10,676 nucleotides of DNA from NCBI GenBank assembly GCA_016938395.1, contig JAFGUS010000139.1, positions 1 to 10,676 of the forward strand, read 5' to 3'. This stretch comes from Coriobacteriia bacterium. Lineage in GTDB: Bacteria > Actinomycetota > Coriobacteriia > Anaerosomatales > Anaerosomataceae. The position numbers and the translations under genes are program-made. This document shows, piece after piece, positions 1 through 6,409 of the stretch. The notes under the pieces were generated by a model that was given only the letters and a program-made list of their open reading frames with translations, had not been told where the DNA came from and did no database searches. Each line of letters begins with the position of its first letter. The stretch's first letter is position 1.

Positions 1-156
1 GTTGCGGCCCAGACCGGCGCGATCTCCCGTGGCATCGAGGAGGCGCTGGCATCCGGGCCGTCCTGGGAGCACCCCGCCCGCTGGGACGAGCAGGTCTCGG
101 CGCGCGTGGTGGCCGCGCTAGAGTCGGGCGTGCTGCCACTCAAGGGCTGCATGTAA
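1..156 (+). CDS. C-terminal fragment of an unidentified protein (5' end outside window)
   Basis: Frame 1 is open from the first base to a TAA at 154-156 and gives 51 residues ending in LPLKGCM. It reads as a soluble, mildly acidic, alpha-helical C-terminus (RGIEEALASG, WDEQVSARVVAALESG). The codon use is G/C-ending like the neighbouring real genes, so I treat it as coding. The pattern 'EEAL...W..P..WD....ARVV.AL' loosely recalls the C-terminal helix of UDP-GlcNAc 2-epimerase-type sugar enzymes, but this is too little to name a family. No terminator hairpin is visible in the 89 bases between its stop and the next start. Confidence 0.6.
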   Translation, partial: VAAQTGAISRGIEEALASGPSWEHPARWDEQVSARVVAALESGVLPLKGCM

Positions 157-185
157 GGGGTTCCGCTGCACGGATGTCACTCGGC

Positions 186-196
186 TATGGTAAAGT
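186..196 (+). promoter_or_regulatory. Candidate -10 region for the CWB2 surface protein
   Basis: The 89-base gap before the surface-protein start contains TATGGTAAAGT, which offers two overlapping -10-like hexamers: TATGGT (186-191) and TAAAGT (191-196). No convincing -35 box is present at 16-18 bases; the nearest, TTCCGC at 161-166, matches TTGACA poorly. Transcription from here would give a leader of roughly 45 bases. The AT-rich character stands out in otherwise GC-rich DNA, but the assignment is weak. Confidence 0.27.
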
Positions 197-231
197 CACG
201 TCCATGCAGCAGTACGTAAGTTCGCCCCGCC

Positions 232-239
232 GGAGAGGA
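232..239 (+). promoter_or_regulatory. Ribosome binding site that fixes the start of the CWB2 protein
   Basis: GGAGAGGA lies 6 bases before the ATG at 246. The in-frame ATG at 174 would add 24 residues ahead of a normal signal peptide. It would also start upstream of the candidate promoter, so 246 is the better start. Confidence 0.75.
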
Positions 240-245
240 TCTGCC

Positions 246-2453
246 ATGGCTTTGTCGCATCCACGCTCCTTGACCGCGCTTGTGGTCGCGGCGCTTCTGG
301 TCGCGTCGCTCGGGACCATCGTGCCCGCCGCGAGCGCCACGCCCGCAGAGGTGTTCGACCCGCGGGTCGCGAAGGTCGCAGACGTGCTTGCGTCGGGGGC
401 GATGCCGGCAGGTGTCTACTCGCTCTCCGTGCTCGCGGAGGATGCTGACGATACCCCCGCTACGGCAGTGCCGATCGATGGTACCGCCATGGGTGCGGTC
501 GATGAGAACGGCGACCGGATCGACGTCTACTCGATCGCGCTGACCGCGGGCGACCGCCTCGGGGTGCGTGTCACGGGTGACACCACGCTCGACGCCGACG
601 CGTACCTGTACGCGCCAGGCACCACGAGCCTTGTCGGAACCCCTGCGCTCGCCGGCACCATCGGTGACGCGTTTGGCAAGTCGTTCGTGTACTACGTGGA
701 GACCAGCGGGACGTACTACATCGCCGTCACGCCTGCCACAGGCGCCGGTGAATACACGCTTACCGCGTACGCCACGCCGTGGGCCGATGACGCCGACAAC
801 GATATCGAGGGTGTTGCGATCCCCGCATCGCCGTTCGCCGGCAGCCTGAAAGAAGACGTCGACCCCGATGACTTGTACGCCGTGGAGCTCGCCGGTGGCG
901 ACCGCTTCACCGTCACGGTCGAGGCCGGCGCCGGTCTTGACGCCGACGTCCTGCTCTACGATCCGGTCACCGGCACCATCGTGACCGGCGTGCCGGTCGC
1001 GGGCTCGGCTGGCGTGGGCGTTGCCGGCACCGAGACCTTCGTCTTCGACATCCCCGGATCCGCCGTTGTGGCCGATTACTACCTTGACGTCCGCGTGCGC
1101 ACCGGTACCGGCGACTACGATGTCACGTGGAGTGTCACGGACCTGCCCGAGGGCGCCTGGGACGATGAGGCGGACGCACTGCCGCTCACGCTCGGCGACC
1201 GCACCGGCAGCCTCGATGTGCTCACCGACGCCAACGACCTCTACTCGGTCGGCATCGCCGCCGGTCAGAGCCTCTCGCTCGACATGCTGGGTGCCGTGGC
1301 CTCGGACTTCGACATCTACGTGTACGGCCCCGGCGCCACGAACGTGCTCGATACCGTGCCGGTCGTCTGGAGCAACGACGCTCTCTCGAGCGAGTCGCTC
1401 ATCTTCGACTGCAGCGCAACCGGCACGTACTACGTGGAGGTGCGCGCCTTCTCCGGGAGCGGCTCCTACACGCTGACCGCCGCGCTTGCCGCCACACCTG
1501 AGTTCACCGCCGCCGACCGCGTGTTCGGCGCCAACCGCTACGCCACCGCGCTTGCCGTCTCGGCCGAGACGTTCGCCGCCGACAGCGTACAGACCGCCGT
1601 GCTCGCCACCGGGCAGGACTTCCCGGACGCGCTCTCGGCATCCGCGCTCGCGGGCGCCCTCGGCTCGCCGATGCTCCTCACGCCCAAGGACGTGCTTCCC
1701 ACCGGTTTGCTTGCCGAGCTCGATCGCCTTGGCGCCACCAGGGTGGAGATCGTCGGTGGCGAGGGTGTTGTCGGCCCGGGCGTGGTTTCCGCGCTCACCA
1801 ACGCGGGCTACACCGTGAAGCGCACCTCCGGCAACGACCGGTTCCTCACCTCGGCCGCCGTGGCGCGCCGCGTGGTGGAGATCACCGGTGACCGCACCGC
1901 GCTCACCGCGTTCCTCGTGAACGGGTATGACTTCGCCGACGCCAACGCCGTGAGCCCCTACGCGTACAGCCAGGCGTTCCCGGTGCTGCTGACCGGCGCC
2001 TCGAGCCTGCATCCCACCACCGCGGCCGTTGCCGAGGAGATCGGCGTCACCCACGTGGTCATCGCGGGCGGCAGGAGCGTCGTCTCCGACGCGGTCGCCA
2101 CGCAGATGCGTGCCGTCGATGGCGTGATGACCACGCATCGTGAAGGTGGCCTGAACCGCTACGAGACCGCCGCCATGGTCGCGGGGTACGCCGTGGACAT
2201 GTTCTGGGCCGACAACAGCTCGGTGGGCATCGCCACCGGCCTCGTGTTCGCCGATGCCCTCGGCGGTGGCGCTGCACTTGGCGCCCGCGGCGGCGTGCTG
2301 CTCATGACCGACGCGGTCACGCTCTCGGCCGCCACGCAGACGTACCTGCAGGATGCCGCTGAAGACGTGCTCGAGGTGCAGATCTTCGGTGGTACCGGCG
2401 CCGTGTCCGACACCGTGAAGTCGGCCATCAACAAGGCACTTACCGTCGGGTAG
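246..2453 (+). CDS. Secreted cell-wall protein: three PPC-like domains plus three CWB2 (cell wall binding type 2) repeats
   Basis: This 735-residue protein is exported and predicted to sit on the cell wall. Residues 1-33 are a classical Sec signal peptide: a basic N-end with HPRS, a hydrophobic core, and an ASA cleavage site before TPAEVF. Residues about 66-178, 181-296 and 306-418 are three PPC-like beta-sandwich units. Each has an acidic start (DDT, DADND, DDEAD), a 'D.Y...(L/I)..G' core, a 'DAD/DFD..(L/V)Y.P' strand and a closing 'YY(I/L/V).V....G.G.Y' strand. Residues about 425-525, 530-630 and 637-735 are three CWB2 (PF04122-type) repeats, marked by R(F/Y).TA, 'G.(D/V)F.DA', 'LL.T' and 'IVGG/IAGG/IFGG....V'. 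In clostridial Cwp proteins three CWB2 modules make one polymer-binding unit, so the anchor looks complete. I see no catalytic domain, so the role may be structural, adhesive or S-layer-like. It is flanked by its own ribosome binding site and terminator, which suggests a monocistronic gene. Confidence 0.9.
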   Translation: MALSHPRSLTALVVAALLVASLGTIVPAASATPAEVFDPRVAKVADVLASGAMPAGVYSLSVLAEDADDTPATAVPIDGTAMGAVDENGDRIDVYSIALTAGDRLGVRVTGDTTLDADAYLYAPGTTSLVGTPALAGTIGDAFGKSFVYYVETSGTYYIAVTPATGAGEYTLTAYATPWADDADNDIEGVAIPASPFAGSLKEDVDPDDLYAVELAGGDRFTVTVEAGAGLDADVLLYDPVTGTIVTGVPVAGSAGVGVAGTETFVFDIPGSAVVADYYLDVRVRTGTGDYDVTWSVTDLPEGAWDDEADALPLTLGDRTGSLDVLTDANDLYSVGIAAGQSLSLDMLGAVASDFDIYVYGPGATNVLDTVPVVWSNDALSSESLIFDCSATGTYYVEVRAFSGSGSYTLTAALAATPEFTAADRVFGANRYATALAVSAETFAADSVQTAVLATGQDFPDALSASALAGALGSPMLLTPKDVLPTGLLAELDRLGATRVEIVGGEGVVGPGVVSALTNAGYTVKRTSGNDRFLTSAAVARRVVEITGDRTALTAFLVNGYDFADANAVSPYAYSQAFPVLLTGASSLHPTTAAVAEEIGVTHVVIAGGRSVVSDAVATQMRAVDGVMTTHREGGLNRYETAAMVAGYAVDMFWADNSSVGIATGLVFADALGGGAALGARGGVLLMTDAVTLSAATQTYLQDAAEDVLEVQIFGGTGAVSDTVKSAINKALTVG

Positions 2454-2475
2454 CGCTCACACCTGATAGCACTGC

Positions 2476-2505
2476 CTGAAGGGAGCCCTCCGGGGCTCCC
2501 TTCAG
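2476..2505 (+). terminator. Intrinsic-type terminator after the CWB2 gene
   Basis: A perfect 13-bp stem, CTGAAGGGAGCCC (2476-2488) against GGGCTCCCTTCAG (2493-2505), closes on a TCCG tetraloop 22 bases after the stop codon. The following CGTTCTTC is only a weak U-tract, as is common in high-GC bacteria. Stem strength and position make it the probable end of the surface-protein transcript. Confidence 0.85.
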
Positions 2506-2531
2506 CGTTCTTCACGGCGTGCGCTGCTCGT

Positions 2532-2564
2532 CCAGAGCATGTGCGCATTTGGCACATGCTCTGG
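2532..2564. repeat. Perfect 13-bp inverted repeat: candidate operator or second terminator
   Basis: CCAGAGCATGTGC (2532-2544) and GCACATGCTCTGG (2552-2564) are perfect reverse complements around a 7-base GCATTTG spacer. It lies 26 bases after the terminator stem and just before the candidate -10 of the transporter operon, so it would cover the -35 zone. That position suits a dimeric repressor or activator site. As RNA it would also be a stable hairpin followed by the T-containing stretch TTACAGGTTTCTTC, so a tandem back-up terminator is the main alternative. The sequence symmetry is certain and the function is inferred. Confidence 0.6.
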
Positions 2565-2584
2565 TTACAGGTTTCTTCATCCGT

Positions 2585-2590
2585 TATCCT
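2585..2590 (+). promoter_or_regulatory. Candidate -10 box of the amide-transporter operon
   Basis: TATCCT at 2585-2590 sits in the most AT-rich stretch of this gap (TTATCCTATCGAAAT). The overlapping TATCGA at 2590-2595, paired with TTACAG at 2565-2570, is an alternative with a 19-base spacer. With TATCCT, the -35 position 17 bases upstream (TGGTTA, 2562-2567) matches poorly and overlaps the inverted repeat, so an activator may be needed. Transcription would begin near 2597 and leave a leader of about 110 bases. Confidence 0.4.
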
Positions 2591-2597
2591 ATCGAAA

Positions 2598-2687
2598 TAC
2601 GCATGACACACATGAGGTGGAGTGTGTGTGTGCGTAGGTGTGAACCGGCGAGGTTCGTGACATCGTTGGGCGCACGGCAAAGATGCC
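2598..2687 (+). promoter_or_regulatory. Structured 5' leader of the transporter operon (three consecutive potential hairpins)
   Basis: Three stems can be drawn by hand. First, TACGCA (2598-2603) pairs with TGCGTA (2631-2636) and continues, past a small bulge, into ACACACA (2606-2612) with TGTGTGT (2623-2629), closing on a 10-base purine-rich loop. Second, GAACC (2642-2646) pairs with GGTTC (2652-2656) around GGCGA. Third, GGCA (2676-2679) pairs with TGCC (2684-2687) around AAGA, just upstream of the GGAGGG ribosome binding site at 2694-2699. I do not recognise a known riboswitch, and the guanidine (ykkC) class signatures are not apparent. It could be an mRNA-stabilising leader, a protein-bound leader, or chance folding around a GT-repeat tract. 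Confidence 0.35.
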
Positions 2688-2708
2688 AATTGTGGAGGGT
2701 AGGGACAG

Positions 2709-3929
2709 ATGAAGAAGATCGCACTGGCACTATCCCTCGTACTCGTGCTCGCCCTGATGGTTCCGGGCTGCGCGACCGAGGGCACCACCGACGAGGGCAC
2801 CGAGTCCGAGGCCCCCAGCGGCGACACCGGCGAGAAGATCATCATCGGCTCAGCACTGTGCCAGACCGGCATCCAGGCCCCGCTCGATGAGCCCGCGCTC
2901 CGCGGTGCACAGCTCGCCGTGGACGTTCTGAACGAGCAAGGCGGCATCCTCGGCAAGCAGGTCGAGCTCCGTGCGATGGACGGCCAGAGCGACCCGGTCA
3001 CCGTGGGTAACGTGGCCAAGCAGCTCATCGCCGAAGGCGCTGTGGCGATCATCGCTCCGAGCGACTTCGACTTTGGCGGCCCGGCCTCCCGTGAGGCACA
3101 GGCTGCGGGCATGGTGGGCATCTCGCCGTGCGCGTCCTCGCCGCTGTACGGCTCCGCCGCGCTTGGCGACAAGCAGTTCACGATGTCGATGTGGAACACC
3201 ACCATGGGCGCCGTGATGGCCGAGTACGCGTACAACGAGCTTGGCTACCGCTCGGTCTACGTCATCACCGACGACTTCATCGACTACACCAAGAGCCTCT
3301 CACGCTACTTCATCGTGGCCTTCGAGGAGCTCGGTGGCGAGGTCTTCTTCGAGGACACCTACACGCAGGGTCAGGCTGACGCCTCGGCGCAGGTTGCCCG
3401 CATCAAGGCCCTCGATGAGCAGCCCGACTTCGTGTATGTCTCGTCCTACATGCCCGACCTTGCGCTCATCATCCGTGCGCTGCGTGAGAGCGGCATCGAC
3501 GTGCCGGTCGTGGGCGGCGACTCCTACGACGATCCGGGTCTCTTTGAGGCTCTGGGCGCCGAGTACGGCTCCGAGGTCTACTTCGACACCCACGGCTACC
3601 TCTCCAACGAGGGCAACCCTGGCTACTCGGAGTTTGAGGCTGCCTATGAGAACAAGTTCGGCGACAAGCCCGACGCCGTGTGGATCCTTCCCGGCTACGA
3701 CGCCGTGATGGTTCTTGCGCAGGCTATGGAAGAGGCCGGCAGCACCGACGGTGCTGAGATGGCCAAGATCATGGAGACCTCAACGTTCGAGCTCTTCACC
3801 GGTACCCTTGAGTGGAGCGACGCGGCCTCCGGCCACGAGCCCAACAAGGCCGCCGCGGTCGTGAAGCTCGACAAGGGCGTTCCGTCGTTCATCGGCTGGA
3901 TGACGCCGGAGTTCCTCCCCGCGCCGTAG
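2709..3929 (+). CDS. Solute-binding lipoprotein of a branched-chain-amino-acid-type (HAAT) ABC transporter, predicted short-chain amide binder
   Basis: This 406-residue protein captures the substrate outside the membrane and hands it to the permeases encoded downstream. The start has GGAGGG 9 bases upstream. Residues 1-21 form a lipoprotein signal (MKK, hydrophobic core, VPGC), so Cys21 should carry the lipid anchor. A short acidic Thr/Ser/Glu-rich linker follows. The remainder is a type I periplasmic-binding fold of the LivJ/AmiC/UrtA kind: 'RGAQLAVDVLNEQGGILGKQVEL' is typical of the first lobe, though split here by normal family variation, and later 'YSEFEAAYENKFGDKPD' and 'GYDAVMVLAQAMEEAG' are typical of the second. 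The ligand loops differ from classical amino-acid binders: CQTGIQAPLDEP (51-62) replaces the usual glycine-rich 'GPLTG' loop, and PSDFDFGGP (117-125) replaces the usual 'GP..S' loop. That fits a ligand other than an alpha-amino acid. The link to an amidase gene makes small amides or urea the leading guess. Confidence 0.88.
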   Translation: MKKIALALSLVLVLALMVPGCATEGTTDEGTESEAPSGDTGEKIIIGSALCQTGIQAPLDEPALRGAQLAVDVLNEQGGILGKQVELRAMDGQSDPVTVGNVAKQLIAEGAVAIIAPSDFDFGGPASREAQAAGMVGISPCASSPLYGSAALGDKQFTMSMWNTTMGAVMAEYAYNELGYRSVYVITDDFIDYTKSLSRYFIVAFEELGGEVFFEDTYTQGQADASAQVARIKALDEQPDFVYVSSYMPDLALIIRALRESGIDVPVVGGDSYDDPGLFEALGAEYGSEVYFDTHGYLSNEGNPGYSEFEAAYENKFGDKPDAVWILPGYDAVMVLAQAMEEAGSTDGAEMAKIMETSTFELFTGTLEWSDAASGHEPNKAAAVVKLDKGVPSFIGWMTPEFLPAP

Positions 3930-3944
3930 TGACATCTTGATGAC

Positions 3945-3983
3945 GCACGGGGGAGAGTCCACACGTGGGCTCTCCCTCCGTGT
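3945..3983 (+). other. Intercistronic hairpin between the binding-protein gene and the ATPase genes
   Basis: CACGG-GGGAGAG-TCCA (3946-3961) pairs with TGGG-CTCTCCC-CCGTG (3966-3982, with T3977 bulged out), plus a G-T closing pair at 3945/3983. The result is a stem of about 16-17 bp on a CACG loop. No U-tract follows (CTCGGCACC), so it is unlikely to be a full terminator. Its place, 15 bases after the binding-protein stop, matches hairpins that in other binding-protein operons protect the upstream mRNA or cause partial termination. The binding protein is then made in excess over the membrane parts. Confidence 0.65.
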
Positions 3984-4029
3984 GCTCGGCACCTGCACGT
4001 GGCTTCAGTAAGAGAACCCGGAGGACCGC

Positions 4030-4773
4030 ATGCAATCTAGCGAACCGAGGGCGGACAGCGTCCTTGAGGTCTCGCACCTCTGCAAGTCGTTCGCTGGCCT
4101 CAAGGCCCTCGACGATGTGAGTTTCACGGTGAGGACCGGGGACATCCTCGGACTCATCGGCCCCAACGGATCGGGTAAGACCACGCTCATCAACGTGGTC
4201 ACGGGGTTGCTTCCCGCCACCAGCGGTACGGTGCGCATCGACGGTGAGGACATCACCAAGAAGAAGGGGCACCAGGTGGCGCACGCCGGCATCGGCCGGA
4301 CGTTCCAGACGGTGCGCCTGTTCTCCGAACTCACCGTCATGGAGAACGTGGAGGTGGCCGCGGTCAGCATGGGGCAGCCGCGTCGCCGGGCCATCCACGT
4401 GGCGCGCAACCTGCTCGAGCAGCTGGACCTCGCGCCGCTCGCCGATTCGCTCGCCGCCTCGATCCCCTTCGGTCACCAGCGCAAGCTGGAGATGGCGCGT
4501 GCGCTCGCGATGAAGCCCAAGTTCGTGTTCCTTGACGAGCCCGCCGCCGGTCTCAACGAGGCCGAGTCCGACGCGCTCCACGACCTCCTCAAGAGCCTGC
4601 CGCAGCGGTTCGGCATCGGGCTGGTCGTCGTGGAGCACGACATGCGCCTGATGATGAACCTGTGTCCGCGTCTGCACGTGCTCAACTACGGCAAGACCAT
4701 CACCGAGGGTTCGCCTGCCGAGGTCCGCACGAACCAGCAGGTCGTCACCGCCTACCTAGGGAGCAGTGCATAG
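4030..4773 (+). CDS. livG: LivG-type ABC transporter ATPase
   Basis: This 247-residue cytoplasmic ATPase is one of two that drive import by the transporter. The start is set by GGAGG 5 bases before the ATG. In order it has the Walker A loop GPNGSGKTT (44-52), the Q-loop in GRTFQTVRLF (Q93), a signature IPFGHQRKLEMARAL (145-159), Walker B FVFLDEP (165-171) with catalytic Glu170, and the H-loop His203 in VVVEHDM. The signature is the divergent (S/P)(Y/F)G.Q form typical of LivG proteins rather than LSGGQ. That form is known in the family and does not indicate loss of function. The TAG stop is 2 bases before the next start. The livG name reflects family position only; the substrate need not be a branched-chain amino acid. 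Confidence 0.93.
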   Translation: MQSSEPRADSVLEVSHLCKSFAGLKALDDVSFTVRTGDILGLIGPNGSGKTTLINVVTGLLPATSGTVRIDGEDITKKKGHQVAHAGIGRTFQTVRLFSELTVMENVEVAAVSMGQPRRRAIHVARNLLEQLDLAPLADSLAASIPFGHQRKLEMARALAMKPKFVFLDEPAAGLNEAESDALHDLLKSLPQRFGIGLVVVEHDMRLMMNLCPRLHVLNYGKTITEGSPAEVRTNQQVVTAYLGSSA

Positions 4774-4775
4774 AC

Positions 4776-5519
4776 ATGGCCATGCTCACGGTAGAGAACC
4801 TCGAGGCCTCGTACGGCGCCATCCGCGCCCTGCACGGCATCTCGATCGACGTGGCCGAGGGAGAAGCGGTGGCGCTCCTCGGCGTCAACGGCGTGGGGAA
4901 GTCCACCACGCTCAAGTCCATCATGGGCGTGCTGCGGCCGGTGAAGGGGACGATCACCTTCGACGGCCAGGAGATCACCAACAAGTCGCCCGAATCGATC
5001 GTCCGGCGTGGTATCTCGCTCGTGCCCGAGGGTCGCGACATCTTTGGAGCGCTCACCGTGGAGGAGAACCTCCGGCTGGGCGCCTACGTAGGGTACAAGC
5101 GAGACCGGTATCTGGCCGATCTTGAGGAGATGTTCGAGCTCTTCCCGATCCTCAAGGATCGGTTCCATCAGGCGGGCGGCCTGCTCTCCGGCGGGGAGCA
5201 GCAGATGCTCGCTATCGCCCGGGCGCTCATGGGGCACCCTAAACTGATCATGCTCGACGAGCCCTCACTCGGCCTGTCCCCGGCGCTCACCGACCAGATA
5301 TTCGAGCTCATCGGCGCGCTCAAGGAGCGCGGTGCCACGATCCTGCTGGTGGAGCAGAACGCCGAGCGGGCACTCGAGATCGTCGACCGGGCGTACCTGC
5401 TCGCCAACGGCGCGGTCGAGCACTCGGGCACCGCGACCGACATCAAGCGTCAGGTGGATGTGGCAAGCGTGTACTTCGGCGATCAGGCCGACTCCGATTC
5501 CTGCGAGGTGACACTGTGA
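4776..5519 (+). CDS. livF: LivF-type ABC transporter ATPase
   Basis: This is a 247-residue partner ATPase of the LivG protein. I place the start at ATG 4776, 2 bases after the livG stop, because MAMLTVENLEASYGA is the usual LivF beginning. Upstream in-frame starts would overlap livG and add unrelated residues. An AGGGAG lies 12 bases upstream, a rather long spacing, so translation is probably coupled to livG. Motifs are Walker A GVNGVGKST (36-44), Q-loop region with VPEGRDIFGALTVEENL (83-99), signature LSGGEQQML (137-145) and Walker B LIMLDEPSLGLSP (157-169). The VPEGR..F segment is characteristic of LivF. The C-terminus carries a short acidic tail (DQADSDSCE). Its TGA overlaps the livH GTG start. 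Confidence 0.93.
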   Translation: MAMLTVENLEASYGAIRALHGISIDVAEGEAVALLGVNGVGKSTTLKSIMGVLRPVKGTITFDGQEITNKSPESIVRRGISLVPEGRDIFGALTVEENLRLGAYVGYKRDRYLADLEEMFELFPILKDRFHQAGGLLSGGEQQMLAIARALMGHPKLIMLDEPSLGLSPALTDQIFELIGALKERGATILLVEQNAERALEIVDRAYLLANGAVEHSGTATDIKRQVDVASVYFGDQADSDSCEVTL

Positions 5520-6409
5520 TCGATCTCGAGTTCGCGATCAGCACGCTGTCACTCGGCAGCCTCTACGCGCTGCTGGCGCTGGGCCTCGTGCTGGTCTACG
5601 GCATCCTGAAGCTCGTGAACTTCGCCTACGGCGAGTATCTGATGGTGGGTGGCTACGCCATCTACCTCTCGGCCACCTACTGGGGTGCGCCGTGGTGGGC
5701 GACCCTGATCTTCGCGGTCCTGGGCGCCATCCTGGTGAGCTATCTGACCGAGCTTGTGGCGTTCCGCCCGGTTCGCAGCAAGTCGCCCAACGCGCTCATC
5801 ATCACGTCGTTCGCGGTGAGCATGTTCCTGCAGAACATCGTGCTGATCCTCATCTCGTCGCGTGCCCGGCCGGTCACGCTGCCGTCGTTCTTCTCGAGCA
5901 CCGTCACGATCCTCGGGGCCACGACGCCGGTCCGCAACCTGGTGATCATCGGGGTGACCGCGATACTGCTCGTGTCGCTCTCGCTCATCATGAAGAAGAC
6001 GGTCCTCGGCATGGCGATGCGCGCGGCCGCCGACCAGTTCACCACCACGCGGCTGATGGGCGTTCCGGCCAACCTGGTGATCTCGGCGGCGTTTGTGATG
6101 AGCGGCCTTCTCGCCGGTGTGGCGTCCATCTTCTGGGTCAGCCGCTCGGCATCGGTCGACCCCACCAGCGGTGCGGCGCCGCTGCTGATCGCGTTCATCG
6201 CGGTCGTCATGGGTGGCATGCACAGCACCGTCGGCGCCGTTGTGGGTGGCTACGTGTACGGCCTGATCTTCAACATTCTGAGCATCACGCTCCCTGCGAG
6301 CATGATCAGTTACCGCGACGCGTTCATGTTCGCGCTCGTGGTGTTGTTCCTGCTGTTCAGGCCCGAGGGCATCATCAAGGGCGGCTATACCGAGGAGCGT
6401 GTGGGATGA
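5516..6409 (+). CDS. livH: LivH-type ABC transporter permease
   Basis: This 297-residue integral membrane protein forms half of the translocation channel. It starts with GTG at 5516, overlapping the livF stop in a GTGA arrangement, with GAGGTG 5 bases upstream; the overlap implies translational coupling. The first segment GLVLVYGILKLVNFAYGEY (about residues 22-40) is the hallmark LivH helix, where the family has 'YG.L...NFAHGE'. About eight hydrophobic segments follow. A cytoplasmic coupling loop for the ATPases is visible in VLGMAMRAAADQFTTTRLMG. The C-terminus LLFRPEGIIKG is the normal family ending. The length matches typical LivH proteins of 290-310 residues. Confidence 0.92.
   Translation: MIDLEFAISTLSLGSLYALLALGLVLVYGILKLVNFAYGEYLMVGGYAIYLSATYWGAPWWATLIFAVLGAILVSYLTELVAFRPVRSKSPNALIITSFAVSMFLQNIVLILISSRARPVTLPSFFSSTVTILGATTPVRNLVIIGVTAILLVSLSLIMKKTVLGMAMRAAADQFTTTRLMGVPANLVISAAFVMSGLLAGVASIFWVSRSASVDPTSGAAPLLIAFIAVVMGGMHSTVGAVVGGYVYGLIFNILSITLPASMISYRDAFMFALVVLFLLFRPEGIIKGGYTEERVG

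Noticed and set aside
177..2138. Open frame of 653 codons on the - strand opposite the CWB2 gene
   Set aside because: The translation is dominated by His, Arg and Gly with no domain or hydrophobic pattern. It is the usual antisense shadow of a high-GC gene, and the + strand protein has clear domains.
2565..2590. GlnR-type nitrogen regulator box around GGTTACAGGTTTC
   Set aside because: On the opposite strand GAAAC and GTAAC elements occur, but they are 2 bases apart rather than the spacing of about 6 expected for actinobacterial GlnR sites.
2598..2700. Guanidine (ykkC-type) riboswitch before the transporter operon
   Set aside because: Considered because guanidine and urea metabolism genes often carry it. 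I could not find the characteristic conserved loops or ACGR hairpin loops.
2519..2890. Possible upstream + strand ORF of 123 codons (or a leader peptide from ATG 2603)
   Set aside because: No ribosome binding site precedes the candidate starts, and the frame runs out of phase into the binding-protein gene with shadow composition (Arg/His-rich).
2159..3235. Open frame of 358 codons on the - strand spanning the regulatory gap
   Set aside because: It crosses the end of one well-supported gene and the start of another, has a Ser/Pro/Ala-rich shadow composition and no recognisable domain.
4462..4506. LivG signature IPFGHQ as a sign of an inactive ATPase
   Set aside because: LivG proteins commonly have a (S/P)YG.Q type signature. 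Walker A, Walker B glutamate and H-loop are all intact.
5692..6405. N-terminal extension of the LivM frame upstream of 6406
   Set aside because: The extension lies inside livH and encodes low-hydrophobicity Arg/His-rich sequence. The ATGA overlap with a ribosome binding site gives a normal LivM start at 6406.
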